A stretch of 19,025 bases of DNA. Origin: Spirulina sp. DLM2.Bin59. Its GTDB lineage: Bacteria > Cyanobacteriota > Cyanobacteriia > Cyanobacteriales > Spirulinaceae. Below are positions 1 to 8,726 of this stretch, piece by piece. Below the pieces are notes generated by a model. It saw nothing but the letters and a program-made list of their open reading frames with translations. It was not told the DNA's origin and made no database searches. A program made the position numbers and the translations under genes. Positions within the stretch are counted from its first letter, which is position 1; every line of letters begins with the position of its first letter. The DNA is taken from NCBI GenBank assembly GCA_007693875.1, contig RECT01000306.1:1-19025 (forward strand), given 5' to 3'.

Positions 1-1534
1 GTCGGGTGAGGACGGGGCCGAGGTAATCCGGGGGTTGGCCCATGACCGCGTTGTGCCGTTGGTTGGCGGCGGCAAATAGCCACACCCAGGCATGGAGTTC
101 CATCCCCCGTTCATGGGCGAGTTTCACGGCAGCGGCAAGGGGATCCCAGCCTTGGGTGAGGGGGTTTTGTTCGGGGGCAACGGTGCTGGGATAGATGGTG
201 TAGCTGGCGTTGACGGTTTCAAAAAAGACGGTATTAATCCCCGCTTCTGCGAGGCGGTCAAAAATGCGGGCGAGATCCTGGGGGGATTTGGCGCGGACGA
301 TGGTGCCGCGATCAAACCAGATGGCGCGGGTTTCAGGGTAGGCGATCGCCCCTTCCGTGGGATAGGTATCCCAAAGGTAGCGATGGAGTTGGCGGGATTG
401 AGCTTCAGCGTCGGGGAAGGCTCGACTCGTGATCATCGCCCGGAAACGGTTGAGGTGGTCGCGGGCGGTTTGGAGGGCGGTGTGCGGTGTGCGGGTTTGG
501 GAACCGTTGCGGACCTGCTCAATGGTGGCTTTGAAGGGTTCAGTGATCCCCCGGGCTTCGCTGGCGATGATGGCGCTTTCGTAGCGGTTGAGGAGGGCGG
601 TGAGGTCTTGATAGTGCGATCGCAGGGGGGTGGGGGCGGTGGCGATCGCCCTTTCCCAATGGCCTAGATTCGGGGGGACAGGGTTGGCGGCTATGGGATT
701 CGCGGGTACGGGGTCAGCCGGTTGCGGCCTGGGGGGAACCCGCACCATCGGCGCAGCGGGGGCCATCGTCCTCATCGGTTCCGGGTCAGGGCGCAGCGTT
801 GTAATTAAGGGAGGCGTTGCAGGGACTGAACAGGGCTGGGCATTGTTAAACCCAGCCCGGGCCGGACTACCGTACTGTCGCACCAAGGTTTGCATCCAGG
901 CCACATCGGTATTCACGCCAGCAATTTGATCATTACCCCAGCGCCAGCCCAGAAAAACACTGTTGGCGGAGGTGACGATCGCCGGGGTGGGTCGTTGGGT
1001 GCGCCAATGGGCAAGCACGCGGCTTTGGGGTTGGGTGGGCAGGATGCTCCCCCCCTGGAGGGGCGTGGTGAGGGGCAGGGTCTGGGCTGCCCAATCCCCA
1101 TTCAGTTCCAAAGCCGCCGATGTGGAGAGGGGAAAGCCCCAGGTTGCCCCGAGGAGCCTTTGTAATTGGGTTTGCACCGCCTCCGGGGAGAGGCTGCCGG
1201 TATTGCCCGTAACAATCACCCGGCCTCCCTGTTTCATCCAAGTTTCCAAGGCCATGGCCTGGGTAACATCCAAGGCAGGAATATTCACCAATAACAGGAC
1301 AGTATGAGCGGGATTGGGCAGAGTTGCGGGCGTGAACGTTTCCCGGTTCAGCGTGCAATAGGCAATATCCATGGCCTGAAGGCGACGGCTAATCCCCGGC
1401 CATTGGGTTTGGTTGGCTTCGTCTTGGATGACGGCTAAAGAAATAGTTTGAGCCAATACGCCTTGGGGAATCAATAGGGGCCCAACTAAGGCAGCCAACC
1501 ATAAGGGGCGGGAAGAAAACCAACGCAGAACCAT
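1..1534 (-). CDS. Exported family-10-type glycosylhydrolase (GHL10/DUF187), C-terminus outside the window
   Basis: The frame is open from the ATG at 1534 to the window edge: 511 residues and no stop, so the gene is partial at its 3' end. I checked the frame at several points and saw no frameshift. Residues 1-28 form a signal peptide (hydrophobic core, cleavage probably after VLA), so the protein is probably periplasmic or exported. Residues about 30-120 resemble a Rossmann or class I glutamine-amidotransferase-like fold (LETWMKQGGRVIVTG). A proline/alanine-rich linker follows at about 250-290. From about residue 395 the start of the GHL10 domain is recognisable (AIWFDRGTIV, then GINTVFFETVN and GMELHAWVWLF). 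The family is thought to act on cell-wall or exopolysaccharide glycans, but the substrate here is unknown. A GTG three codons upstream is an alternative start; neither start has a clear Shine-Dalgarno. It diverges from the repeat protein gene. Confidence 0.85.
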   Translation of the reverse strand, partial: MVLRWFSSRPLWLAALVGPLLIPQGVLAQTISLAVIQDEANQTQWPGISRRLQAMDIAYCTLNRETFTPATLPNPAHTVLLLVNIPALDVTQAMALETWMKQGGRVIVTGNTGSLSPEAVQTQLQRLLGATWGFPLSTSAALELNGDWAAQTLPLTTPLQGGSILPTQPQSRVLAHWRTQRPTPAIVTSANSVFLGWRWGNDQIAGVNTDVAWMQTLVRQYGSPARAGFNNAQPCSVPATPPLITTLRPDPEPMRTMAPAAPMVRVPPRPQPADPVPANPIAANPVPPNLGHWERAIATAPTPLRSHYQDLTALLNRYESAIIASEARGITEPFKATIEQVRNGSQTRTPHTALQTARDHLNRFRAMITSRAFPDAEAQSRQLHRYLWDTYPTEGAIAYPETRAIWFDRGTIVRAKSPQDLARIFDRLAEAGINTVFFETVNASYTIYPSTVAPEQNPLTQGWDPLAAAVKLAHERGMELHAWVWLFAAANQRHNAVMGQPPDYLGPVLTR

Positions 1535-1681
1535 GGCGATCACAGTGAAATGAAGAACTATCCAGTTATCTGAATACTCAGAGTTGAGCGGCGATCCGCT
1601 AAACTAAACTCCTTAAAGAGAGCGTGCTAACATTATGCCAGCCAAAGCTAAACCGTGAATGCATTCTGTATGGAGCAGGTG
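1535..1681. promoter_or_regulatory. Divergent intergenic region between glycosylhydrolase and repeat protein genes
   Basis: This 147-bp spacer must contain the promoters of two divergent genes. It holds a short palindrome at 1587-1600 (AGCGG, CGAT, CCGCT) and an AT-rich stretch. I could not fix a convincing -35/-10 pair on either strand. The one clear signal is the ribosome binding site GGAG at 1672-1675, six bases before the plus-strand ATG at 1682. Confidence 0.4.
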
Positions 1682-3739
1682 ATGAAGTCTAACTCGAACT
1701 ATTCCCCCAAATCTCTTTCCCCACAGGATCAGCCGGGGCAGGGTTTGAATGATGGCTTTCATATTATTGGTTCTCGCCCCCGGCCTCCCTTACCTAGGGT
1801 GGTGGCTCCCCTGCCGCCCCCGCCCCCCCCCGCGCCCCCACAGTCCCCACCCAAAGCCAGGGAAGTGATCGGGGACAAAACCCCCCCCCCCCCTGAACCC
1901 AACCTCTCCCCCCGCCGTCGTTTCCTCCAACAATGGGGTTGGCCCATCGCGGGGGTGGCGTTGGTGTTAACCACCAGTGGCGTAGGTTTAATCGCCACGG
2001 CAATGTTATTAAAACTCCCCAGTGCGCCCAACTGTCCGGGGATTTTTCTCCCCACTGCCTCCGCCTCGATGCGTCTTTACTGTGCTCAGTTGGCGGCCAG
2101 TAAGGGGACAGCGGCGGATTTATTGGAAGCGGTGCGGTTAGTCCAGAGTTTGCCGCCCAATCATCCCCTTTATCCGGAAATTCAACGGTACTTGGAGGTT
2201 TGGTCCCAGGATTTACTGCAATTGGGGGAGGAAAAATTCCACAATGGCGAATTGAACGAGGCCATCGCCCTCGCCCGGCAAATTAGCCACTATTTCGATA
2301 ACCCGACGTTGATCAATGACACCATTGCCCGCTGGCAAAAAATTTGGGATGAAGGGGAAGAAATTATCGCCCAAACCATTGCCTTGAAAGCAGAGGGGGC
2401 TTGGGGACAGGCTTTTCAGATGGCGGCGGGTTTAACGCGCCTCAGTAACCGCTATTTTGCCACCCAACGCTATGATCAACTGTTTGAAGAACTCACCTTT
2501 GCCCAGCAGGAAAGCAAACAACTGGATGAAAGCTTTGCCCAGTTGGAACGGGGGGGGCTAGATAACCTCCTGAAGGCGATCGCCTCCGCCCGGCAAATTC
2601 CCCCCACCAGTTCCGCCTACAATGAAGCCCAAACCCTGATCAACGAAGCCAAGAAAAAATTGGTGGCTCTGGCCATGGAGCGGCTGCGCAATGGTAATGC
2701 TTCCGGGGCCATGGATGTGGTCAATCAGATCCCCGCTGCTTTGGGGTTAAATGCAGAAATTCGCGATCTCACCACCCTGGCGGATGCGGCAACGGTGGCC
2801 AGCTTTGGCGCGCAAGTGAACTATGAGGATGCCATCGCCACTGCTCAGGAAATCTCCACCAATCGCCCCCTCTACCGGGAAGCTCAGGAATTAATCGGCC
2901 TTTGGCGGCAGGCCATTGAAGGGGGCGTGCGCCTGGATGCCGCCATTGCCCTGGCCCGGGAAGGCTCCATCCGCGCCCTGGATGCCGCCATTGCCCAAGC
3001 CCGTACTATCCAACCCAATACACCCCGCCATGGCCAAGCCCAAAGTCTGATCCGGGATTGGTCGCGCCAACGGGAAATCCTTGCGGATCAGCCAAAACTG
3101 GATACAGCTAACCGCCTTGCCAATGAGGGCAACCTGGAGGGGGCGATCCGCCAAGCCCAACAAATTAGCACGGGCCATGGCCTCGCTAATCAGGCCCAAC
3201 GACAGATCCAAGGCTGGCAACGAGACCTCGAAGCCCGTGAGACTCAGCCTCAGTTGGATCGGGCCAATGCCTTAGCCCAACAGGGTCGCTACAATGAGGC
3301 GATCGCCATTTTGCAGGAAATTCCCCGAGGCAATCGCTTCTACAACGAGGCCCAGCGGCGACTGCGGGAATGGCAACAGCAACAATCTTCCCCGAGTAAT
3401 CCCGCCAATCCTCCGGTGAGTCCCAGCAGTCCTACTCCGTTAGAGCAGGCCCAACGGCAGGCCCAGGTTGGCACACCGGAAGCCCTCCAGAGGGCGATCG
3501 CCCAAGCGCAACAGATTCCCCGCAATAGCTCCCAATTTGGGGCCGCCCGCCAAAATATCAATCAATGGAGTGCGGCACTGTTAAACCTAGCCCGCCAACG
3601 GGCCAGCAGTAGCCTCAGTGAGGCGATCGCCATTGCCCGCTCTGTGCCCGTTGACAGTGCCAGCTATAATGCCGCCCAAGCCCAAATCGCCACCTGGGAA
3701 GCGACCCTGAACCCCCTGCCCACTATTCCGGAGGGGTAG
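1682..3739 (+). CDS. Membrane-anchored protein with about eleven helical (TPR-like) repeats
   Basis: The protein has 685 residues from the ATG at 1682. That start is preferred because GGAG lies six bases upstream; in-frame starts at 1655 (GTG) and 1670 lack one. The N-terminus (about 32-73) is very proline-rich. One transmembrane segment lies at about 87-110, preceded by an Arg-rich stretch, so the N-terminus is probably cytoplasmic and the large C-terminal part outside. From about residue 145 to the end the protein is degenerate repeats of roughly 32-50 residues with the pattern EAIAxAxxIPxxSxxYxEAQxxIxxW. I count about eleven, with a Ser/Pro linker near 565-580. This suggests an alpha-solenoid scaffold for protein contacts. 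Similar cyanobacterial proteins are often labelled as chromosome-segregation ATPases, but no ATPase motif is visible and I do not adopt that name. No function is assigned. The coding sequence contains a 13-base C run at 1881-1893. Confidence 0.85.
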   Translation: MKSNSNYSPKSLSPQDQPGQGLNDGFHIIGSRPRPPLPRVVAPLPPPPPPAPPQSPPKAREVIGDKTPPPPEPNLSPRRRFLQQWGWPIAGVALVLTTSGVGLIATAMLLKLPSAPNCPGIFLPTASASMRLYCAQLAASKGTAADLLEAVRLVQSLPPNHPLYPEIQRYLEVWSQDLLQLGEEKFHNGELNEAIALARQISHYFDNPTLINDTIARWQKIWDEGEEIIAQTIALKAEGAWGQAFQMAAGLTRLSNRYFATQRYDQLFEELTFAQQESKQLDESFAQLERGGLDNLLKAIASARQIPPTSSAYNEAQTLINEAKKKLVALAMERLRNGNASGAMDVVNQIPAALGLNAEIRDLTTLADAATVASFGAQVNYEDAIATAQEISTNRPLYREAQELIGLWRQAIEGGVRLDAAIALAREGSIRALDAAIAQARTIQPNTPRHGQAQSLIRDWSRQREILADQPKLDTANRLANEGNLEGAIRQAQQISTGHGLANQAQRQIQGWQRDLEARETQPQLDRANALAQQGRYNEAIAILQEIPRGNRFYNEAQRRLREWQQQQSSPSNPANPPVSPSSPTPLEQAQRQAQVGTPEALQRAIAQAQQIPRNSSQFGAARQNINQWSAALLNLARQRASSSLSEAIAIARSVPVDSASYNAAQAQIATWEATLNPLPTIPEG

Positions 3740-3781
3740 GCCCTCCTAAGGGGAGACAGGGAGGGATCCCGCTCCGCCGCA

Positions 3782-3827
3782 GTCGGCATGATCCCCCCGG
3801 CTACGCCGACCCCCTTAATAAGGGGGT
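3782..3827. terminator. Bidirectional terminator-like palindromes between convergent genes
   Basis: The 116-bp gap between the stops of the repeat protein gene and treY contains two inverted repeats. GTCGGC (3782-3787) pairs with GCCGAC (3805-3810). ACCCCCTT (3809-3816) pairs with AAGGGGGT (3820-3827) around a 3-base loop, followed by TTT on the plus strand. Position and symmetry fit a terminator for both genes. The C-rich sequence also resembles short dispersed intergenic repeats common in cyanobacteria, so it may be one of those serving as a terminator. Confidence 0.6.
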
Positions 3828-3855
3828 TTAAAAGCAATTGATTGTGTATATCCCG

Positions 3856-6732
3856 CTAACTTTTCGGTTTTTGGCTGTGGCTACTACTCACCACCGCTGT
3901 CTCAGAGTTGACATCGTCCGCTTGATTCACCAACAGCGCCACCGGGAAATGACGGAGCACATCCCGCAGGAAAATCGTATCGCCACTGAGCAATTCCTGA
4001 TCTGTGATCAGATCCCGCCAGTGGGTGGGGGAGCCGGGGGGTAAACAGAGGCGGGTTTCATGCCAAACCTGATCCCCTAGGGGGGCTTCGGTTTCAGAGA
4101 CAATGGTGGTGAAAAAGCGGGGGGCAATGGCGATCGCCGTATGATCGCCCCAAGTGCGGGCAAAGGCCACCACATGATCCTGCAAGCTGCCGATGACCGT
4201 CAGCTTTTGGTAATCCCCCCGTTGGAAAACCTCACTAAATTCCTGGCGAGCCTGTAACAGTTGATAGATTAAAAACAGCTTGATCCGGCCATCTTCAGGT
4301 TTAGCCAAGAGGTTAGCCAGGAGATCCAGGGGATCTTTTTCCCAGGCCTTTTTAATCGCCCGCAACAGTTTGGCCCGCAGTTTAAAGTCCACCGGCCGCC
4401 GATTATCCGGATCCACCAAACTCAGATCCCAAAGCTCCGTCCCCTGATAGAGATCCGGAACCCCTGGCGTGGCCATCTTCACCAACAGTTGAGAGAGGGA
4501 ATTCAAAATGCCATAATGCTGGATCTTGGTTTGAAACTGGCAAAACTCCGTTAAAAATTCATTCTTGGGATCCGGCTTCAAAATTCGCTTGGCAAACCGG
4601 GTAAAGGCGGCTTCATAGCCACTATCGGGTTTTAACCAAGCGGTGTACACCTTCGCTTCCCGAATTGCTTTAACAATATAGTCCTGGATCCGTTGGATAA
4701 ATTCAGGATAATCTTGATCCGTCAGGGGATTAGTAAAGGGAAATGTGCCGATGAGGGTTTGGTAGAGGAAATATTCATCGTTGGGATCCGGCACATCTAA
4801 CCCCGTTTCCGGAAGGCAATCCTTTTGGGGGGCATTGAGCGATCGCCACCGCTGCAATTGTGCCTCCCATTCCTGGGGCATTTCCGACAGAACATTAATG
4901 CGGGCGCGGACATCTTCCCCCCGTTTGGTGTCGTGGGTGGCCGTGGCGTTCATCGTGTGGGGCCAGTTGGCACATTTACTCTGGTTATGGTGGTGAAACT
5001 CCTCTAAAGAAACCCCAAACCGCGTCGGATTTGACCCCACCTCATTGAGGGAAATGAGACGATTGTAGATATACAACACCGTATCTTCTACTCCCTTGGC
5101 CATCAGGGGGCCCGTGAACTGCTGGAGCCGCATCACAAAATGCAACCATTGCTGTTTATCCTCATCACTGAGGGAATCATCAAAATCTAAAAGCAGGAAT
5201 TTTTCAATAAATGTCAGTTCATTGAGAAACACCGGAATATTTTCCTTGGCTTGGGCTAGCACCTGCTCCAAATGGTGGCGATCGCTGCCGGTGATTTCAT
5301 CATTATTGATGTAGGTACGATAAACCGGGAACAGGGCCATCACCTCCACCAAGGCGGATTTTAACCCATAGAGTGTGAAGTCACTGGCGTAGCGGTAGCG
5401 GGTGGACACCTGTTTAAGGAAGTGGGCGAGGTTGTCAATATCCCCTGCTAAATGCTTGCTAATGATCAGGCGTTTTTTCTCATCAATGAGGCGATCGCAC
5501 TGGATCGACTCGCCAATAAAGCGGTCATAAATCTCCGTTAACGCCGCCTCATGGCCTTGATGACAAAAGATACCATTGACAAAATTGAGGAAATCATAAC
5601 CCGTCGTCCCCTGAATCGGCCAATTTAACGGTAGTTCTTCATGGGTTTCGAGAATTTTCTCAATGGTGAGATAGGTATGTGTGACCCGCTCCCGGAGGCG
5701 AAAAAGGTAAGTGGCGGGATCAAATAAACCATCAATATGATCAATGCGGAGACCATGAATCTGCCCCGATTCAATCAGGTCAAAAATCAACCGATGGGTA
5801 TTTTCAAATACATTCCAATCTTCAATCCGCAGAGAAATCAAATCATTAACGGTAAAAAAACGGCGATAATTTAATTCTTCATTGCCCACCTTCCAAAATG
5901 CAAGGCGAAAAAATTGATCTGAAAGTAAATCCTCTAGATTGTTGAAGCTTTCGGGATTCCCGACAATGCCGTTGAAAAACTGGATATTGTCGGCAATAAA
6001 CTGATGAATTTCTGGGTTTTCTTGCCAGAGTTCCCAGAGCATACTTTTAATAAAAGCAATCTGATCATCCCGCTCGCCGCCTTCTTCCCCAGAAGGAATA
6101 TATTTCAACCCATAGAGGACACCGAGAAACTTAACAAAATCCGGGTGCTTACGCCCTAATTTTTGCCTTAACTGTCCGAGGTTATAGGCGAGAACGTTGG
6201 TATAGGACTCAATACGAATCGGGAATTTTAAATCATAATAGTTAACACTAAAACCTTGTTCGTTATACTGTAATTGTAACTCACCATTTTCCAGGCAATC
6301 ACCATAAAATTTTCCTAAAAATGGTGCCAAGACCTTACCTTCGATGCCCTGGTAGGGATGATCCCAAGCAATATCAAAATAGTCTTTATATTGGGAATCA
6401 CTGCCATTTTCCAAAACATCCATCAACATGGTATTTTGACTATCAAAGGCCATGTGATTGGGGACAATATCCTGAAGCCATTTAATATTGAGCTCTTGGA
6501 GTTTTGCCGTCAGGTCATCAAATTGATCTTTCCCTCCTAGTTCGGGGTTGATTTGGGTGGGGTCGGCCACATCGTAGCCGTGGGTGCTGCCGGTGCGGGC
6601 CTTGAATATCGGGGAGGCATAGAGATAATTGATCCCCAACTCGGCTAAATAGGGCGCAATGGCCTTGGCCTGTTTAAACGTAAATTGGGGATTGAATTGA
6701 ATCCGATAGGTGGAAAGGGGCAGGTGCATCAT
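3856..6732 (-). CDS. treY: Malto-oligosyltrehalose synthase (TreY)
   Basis: TreY isomerises the reducing-end alpha-1,4 bond of a maltodextrin to alpha-1,1, giving maltooligosyl-trehalose, which TreZ then cleaves. The 958-residue product has the usual TreY layout. The N-terminus is typical (STYRIQFNPQFTF, then ASPIFKARTGSTHGYDV). The GH13 motifs are present: region I DIVPNH (88-93), region II GLRIDHIDG with the nucleophile at D331, the general acid in TIEKIL (E358), and region IV ATHDTKRGED with H600 and D601. It is somewhat longer than many TreY proteins. No signal peptide is seen, so it should be cytoplasmic. Two adjacent ATGs (6732, 6729) could start it; neither has a good Shine-Dalgarno. 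It lies 112 bp downstream of treZ on the same strand and is probably co-transcribed. Confidence 0.96.
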   Translation of the reverse strand: MMHLPLSTYRIQFNPQFTFKQAKAIAPYLAELGINYLYASPIFKARTGSTHGYDVADPTQINPELGGKDQFDDLTAKLQELNIKWLQDIVPNHMAFDSQNTMLMDVLENGSDSQYKDYFDIAWDHPYQGIEGKVLAPFLGKFYGDCLENGELQLQYNEQGFSVNYYDLKFPIRIESYTNVLAYNLGQLRQKLGRKHPDFVKFLGVLYGLKYIPSGEEGGERDDQIAFIKSMLWELWQENPEIHQFIADNIQFFNGIVGNPESFNNLEDLLSDQFFRLAFWKVGNEELNYRRFFTVNDLISLRIEDWNVFENTHRLIFDLIESGQIHGLRIDHIDGLFDPATYLFRLRERVTHTYLTIEKILETHEELPLNWPIQGTTGYDFLNFVNGIFCHQGHEAALTEIYDRFIGESIQCDRLIDEKKRLIISKHLAGDIDNLAHFLKQVSTRYRYASDFTLYGLKSALVEVMALFPVYRTYINNDEITGSDRHHLEQVLAQAKENIPVFLNELTFIEKFLLLDFDDSLSDEDKQQWLHFVMRLQQFTGPLMAKGVEDTVLYIYNRLISLNEVGSNPTRFGVSLEEFHHHNQSKCANWPHTMNATATHDTKRGEDVRARINVLSEMPQEWEAQLQRWRSLNAPQKDCLPETGLDVPDPNDEYFLYQTLIGTFPFTNPLTDQDYPEFIQRIQDYIVKAIREAKVYTAWLKPDSGYEAAFTRFAKRILKPDPKNEFLTEFCQFQTKIQHYGILNSLSQLLVKMATPGVPDLYQGTELWDLSLVDPDNRRPVDFKLRAKLLRAIKKAWEKDPLDLLANLLAKPEDGRIKLFLIYQLLQARQEFSEVFQRGDYQKLTVIGSLQDHVVAFARTWGDHTAIAIAPRFFTTIVSETEAPLGDQVWHETRLCLPPGSPTHWRDLITDQELLSGDTIFLRDVLRHFPVALLVNQADDVNSETAVVSSSHSQKPKS

Positions 6733-6844
6733 GATGGCAGAAGTTTAGCAATTTTTGATAACAATTACTGGCAGGATAACAGCGATCCGGGAAATGGGGA
6801 GGGCGGTTATCCGGAAAGGCCAGGGTTTGCAGACATAGATCGGG
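6733..6844 (-). other. treZ-treY spacer with inverted repeat
   Basis: The gap between two co-directional trehalose genes contains a perfect 7-bp inverted repeat, GGATAAC at 6774-6780 and GTTATCC at 6806-6812, with 25 bases between. There is no T run on the coding strand, so a strong terminator is unlikely. It could be a processing or attenuation hairpin or a protein site; its role is unknown. Confidence 0.4.
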
Positions 6845-8650
6845 TCAGTCAATTCTGCCATAGAGGATGGCGGCATGGGGAGCAAGGGCCACCTCAGTGC
6901 CGCCAGTGCAATCCTCGGGGGCGGTGGAGCCAGGGCCATGCCATTGGGGGGCGGCGGTGTCAAGTTTTTGTTGCCAGTGGCCGATGGGGGCGGGGATGGT
7001 CACGGTGTTGGGGCTGAAGTTGAGGGCGAGCCACAGCCCCGGCCGCTCCACCATCAAGGTTTGTGCCGCCTCCATGGGTGTGACGGCAATGGGGGCTAAA
7101 TCGAGAGCGGTGAGGGGCGACCAATGGCGGCGCAGTTGGATCAGGGTTTGGTAGAGCGATCGCAGGCTGGCCCGGTGGAGATCAGACCAATCCCAACTGA
7201 GGATCGAATCGGTGAAGACCTGCTCGCCTTGGGGGTCGGGAATTTGATCTTCGGGCCAGCCAAAGGATTTAAATTCTTCCCGGCGGCCCTGGCGTACCCC
7301 TTCAATTAACGCCGGGTCGCTATGGCTGACGAAATATTGAAAGGGTCGGGTTTCGCCGTATTCTTCCCCCATAAACAGCATGGGCACAAAGGGGGACAGA
7401 AGCGTGGCGGCGGCGGCCAGTTTGAGCTGCTCAAAATTGAGGGTTTGGGTGAGGCGATCGCCCCCTAACCGATTGCCGATTTGATCATGGTTCTGGTTAC
7501 AGACAACAAAGTTATCGCCGCTGCATCCCTGGGGGCTGTTGCCATGGTTGCGGCGACGGTGGGGGGAATATTGCCCGGTGTAGACGTAGCCTTGGCGGTA
7601 ACTGGTGGCCAGGTCAGCGACGCGGCCGAAATCTTGGTAATACCCGGAGGATTCCCCCGTCAGGAGGGTATGGAGGGCATGGTGGAAATCATCGCACCAT
7701 TGGCTGTGGTGGCCAAACCCGCCGAGGTCGGGCGATCGCAACACCCGCACGTCATTCAAATCACTCTCGGCAATTAAATAGCGGGGATAACTCGCCTCAC
7801 TGAGGGCCGCCACCGCCTGGCCCAATTCTTGCAAAAAGGGCTGGGCACTAAAATCATAAATGGCATGGATGGCATCGAGGCGCAGGGCATCAATATGGTA
7901 GGTCTCCAGCCAATAGAGGGCATTTTGAATAAAGAATTGCCGCACCTCGTTGCTGTGGGCCTGGTCGTAGTTCACCGCATCACCCCAAGGGGTACGGTAT
8001 TGGCTGGTGAAATAGGGGCCGTAGGGCCAGAGGTAATTCCCCTCGGGGCCAAAATGGTTATAGACCACATCCATAATCACGGCGATCCCCTCTTGGTGGC
8101 AGGCATCCACCAACGCTTTGAGCGCCTCGGGGCCACCGTAGGAGGCCTGGACACCGTAGAGGTAAACGCCATCATAGCCCCAGTTGCGCGTACCGGGGAA
8201 CGCTGCCACGGGCATCAATTCAATGGCGTTGATGCCCAGGGCTTTGAGATCGGCTAGCCGGGGAATCATGGCGGTAAATGTCCCGGCTGGGGTGAAGGTG
8301 CCCACATGCAGTTCATAGATAATGTATTCCCCTAGGGCATAGTTCTGCCAGTCCTGATCCTGCCAAGCCCTGGTATGATCCACCACTTGGGAGGGGCCAT
8401 GGACTCCCTCCGGTTGGGCGTGGGCAGCGGGGTCGGGGCGCTCGAGGTCGTCATTGAGTTGATAAACGTATTTTGTCCCGGGGGGAATATTTTCGGCGGT
8501 GGTTTCCCAGTAGCCTCGCTCCGTTGAGGTGAGGGGAATGAGGCGATCTTCGGGGGCGAGCAGATGCACCGCGAGGCGATCGCACTTGGGCGCCCAAACC
8601 CGAAAACTACAACGGTTTTCCCCTTGATACCAACTGCCAATTTTCATCAT
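6845..8650 (-). CDS. treZ: Malto-oligosyltrehalose trehalohydrolase (TreZ)
   Basis: TreZ releases free trehalose from maltooligosyl-trehalose, the second step after TreY. The 601-residue product starts with an N-terminal beta-sandwich (CBM48/E-set-like, about 1-95; WAPKCDRLAVHLL). The GH13 barrel follows: YELHVGTFTPAGTF (about 112-126), region I DVVYNHFGPEGNYLWPYGPYF (194 on), nucleophile D259 in DALRLDAIHAI, general acid E295 in LIAESDLND, and H388/D389 in NQNHDQIGN. A C-terminal beta domain ends the protein. The ATG at 8650 is chosen because GGTGAT (8659-8654), complementary to the 16S rRNA 3' end, ends three bases before it; the ATG at 8647 is also possible, and the TTG at 8653 is unlikely. 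It is followed by treY and preceded, after a 76-bp gap, by a glycosyltransferase gene on the same strand. Confidence 0.96.
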   Translation of the reverse strand: MMKIGSWYQGENRCSFRVWAPKCDRLAVHLLAPEDRLIPLTSTERGYWETTAENIPPGTKYVYQLNDDLERPDPAAHAQPEGVHGPSQVVDHTRAWQDQDWQNYALGEYIIYELHVGTFTPAGTFTAMIPRLADLKALGINAIELMPVAAFPGTRNWGYDGVYLYGVQASYGGPEALKALVDACHQEGIAVIMDVVYNHFGPEGNYLWPYGPYFTSQYRTPWGDAVNYDQAHSNEVRQFFIQNALYWLETYHIDALRLDAIHAIYDFSAQPFLQELGQAVAALSEASYPRYLIAESDLNDVRVLRSPDLGGFGHHSQWCDDFHHALHTLLTGESSGYYQDFGRVADLATSYRQGYVYTGQYSPHRRRNHGNSPQGCSGDNFVVCNQNHDQIGNRLGGDRLTQTLNFEQLKLAAAATLLSPFVPMLFMGEEYGETRPFQYFVSHSDPALIEGVRQGRREEFKSFGWPEDQIPDPQGEQVFTDSILSWDWSDLHRASLRSLYQTLIQLRRHWSPLTALDLAPIAVTPMEAAQTLMVERPGLWLALNFSPNTVTIPAPIGHWQQKLDTAAPQWHGPGSTAPEDCTGGTEVALAPHAAILYGRID

Positions 8651-8653
8651 CAA

Positions 8654-8659
8654 ATCACC
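8654..8659 (-). promoter_or_regulatory. Ribosome binding site of treZ
   Basis: GGTGAT on the minus strand matches the part of the anti-Shine-Dalgarno complement nearest the start. It is spaced correctly for the ATG at 8650 and decides that start over the outer TTG at 8653. Confidence 0.55.
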
Positions 8660-8726
8660 AAATTCTGCATTTGCACTGAGCTACTGGCGATTGTGCCATA
8701 TTCTCGGCAAGAATAAATGTACTCTA

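Noticed and set aside
92..667. Long plus-strand open frame opposite the glycosylhydrolase gene
   Set aside because: Glycine-rich low-complexity product, exactly antisense to a clear coding frame with family motifs; a shadow of GC-rich codons.
7481..8257. Plus-strand open frames opposite treZ
   Set aside because: They run antisense to the catalytic core of TreZ, have no recognisable motifs and no ribosome binding sites.
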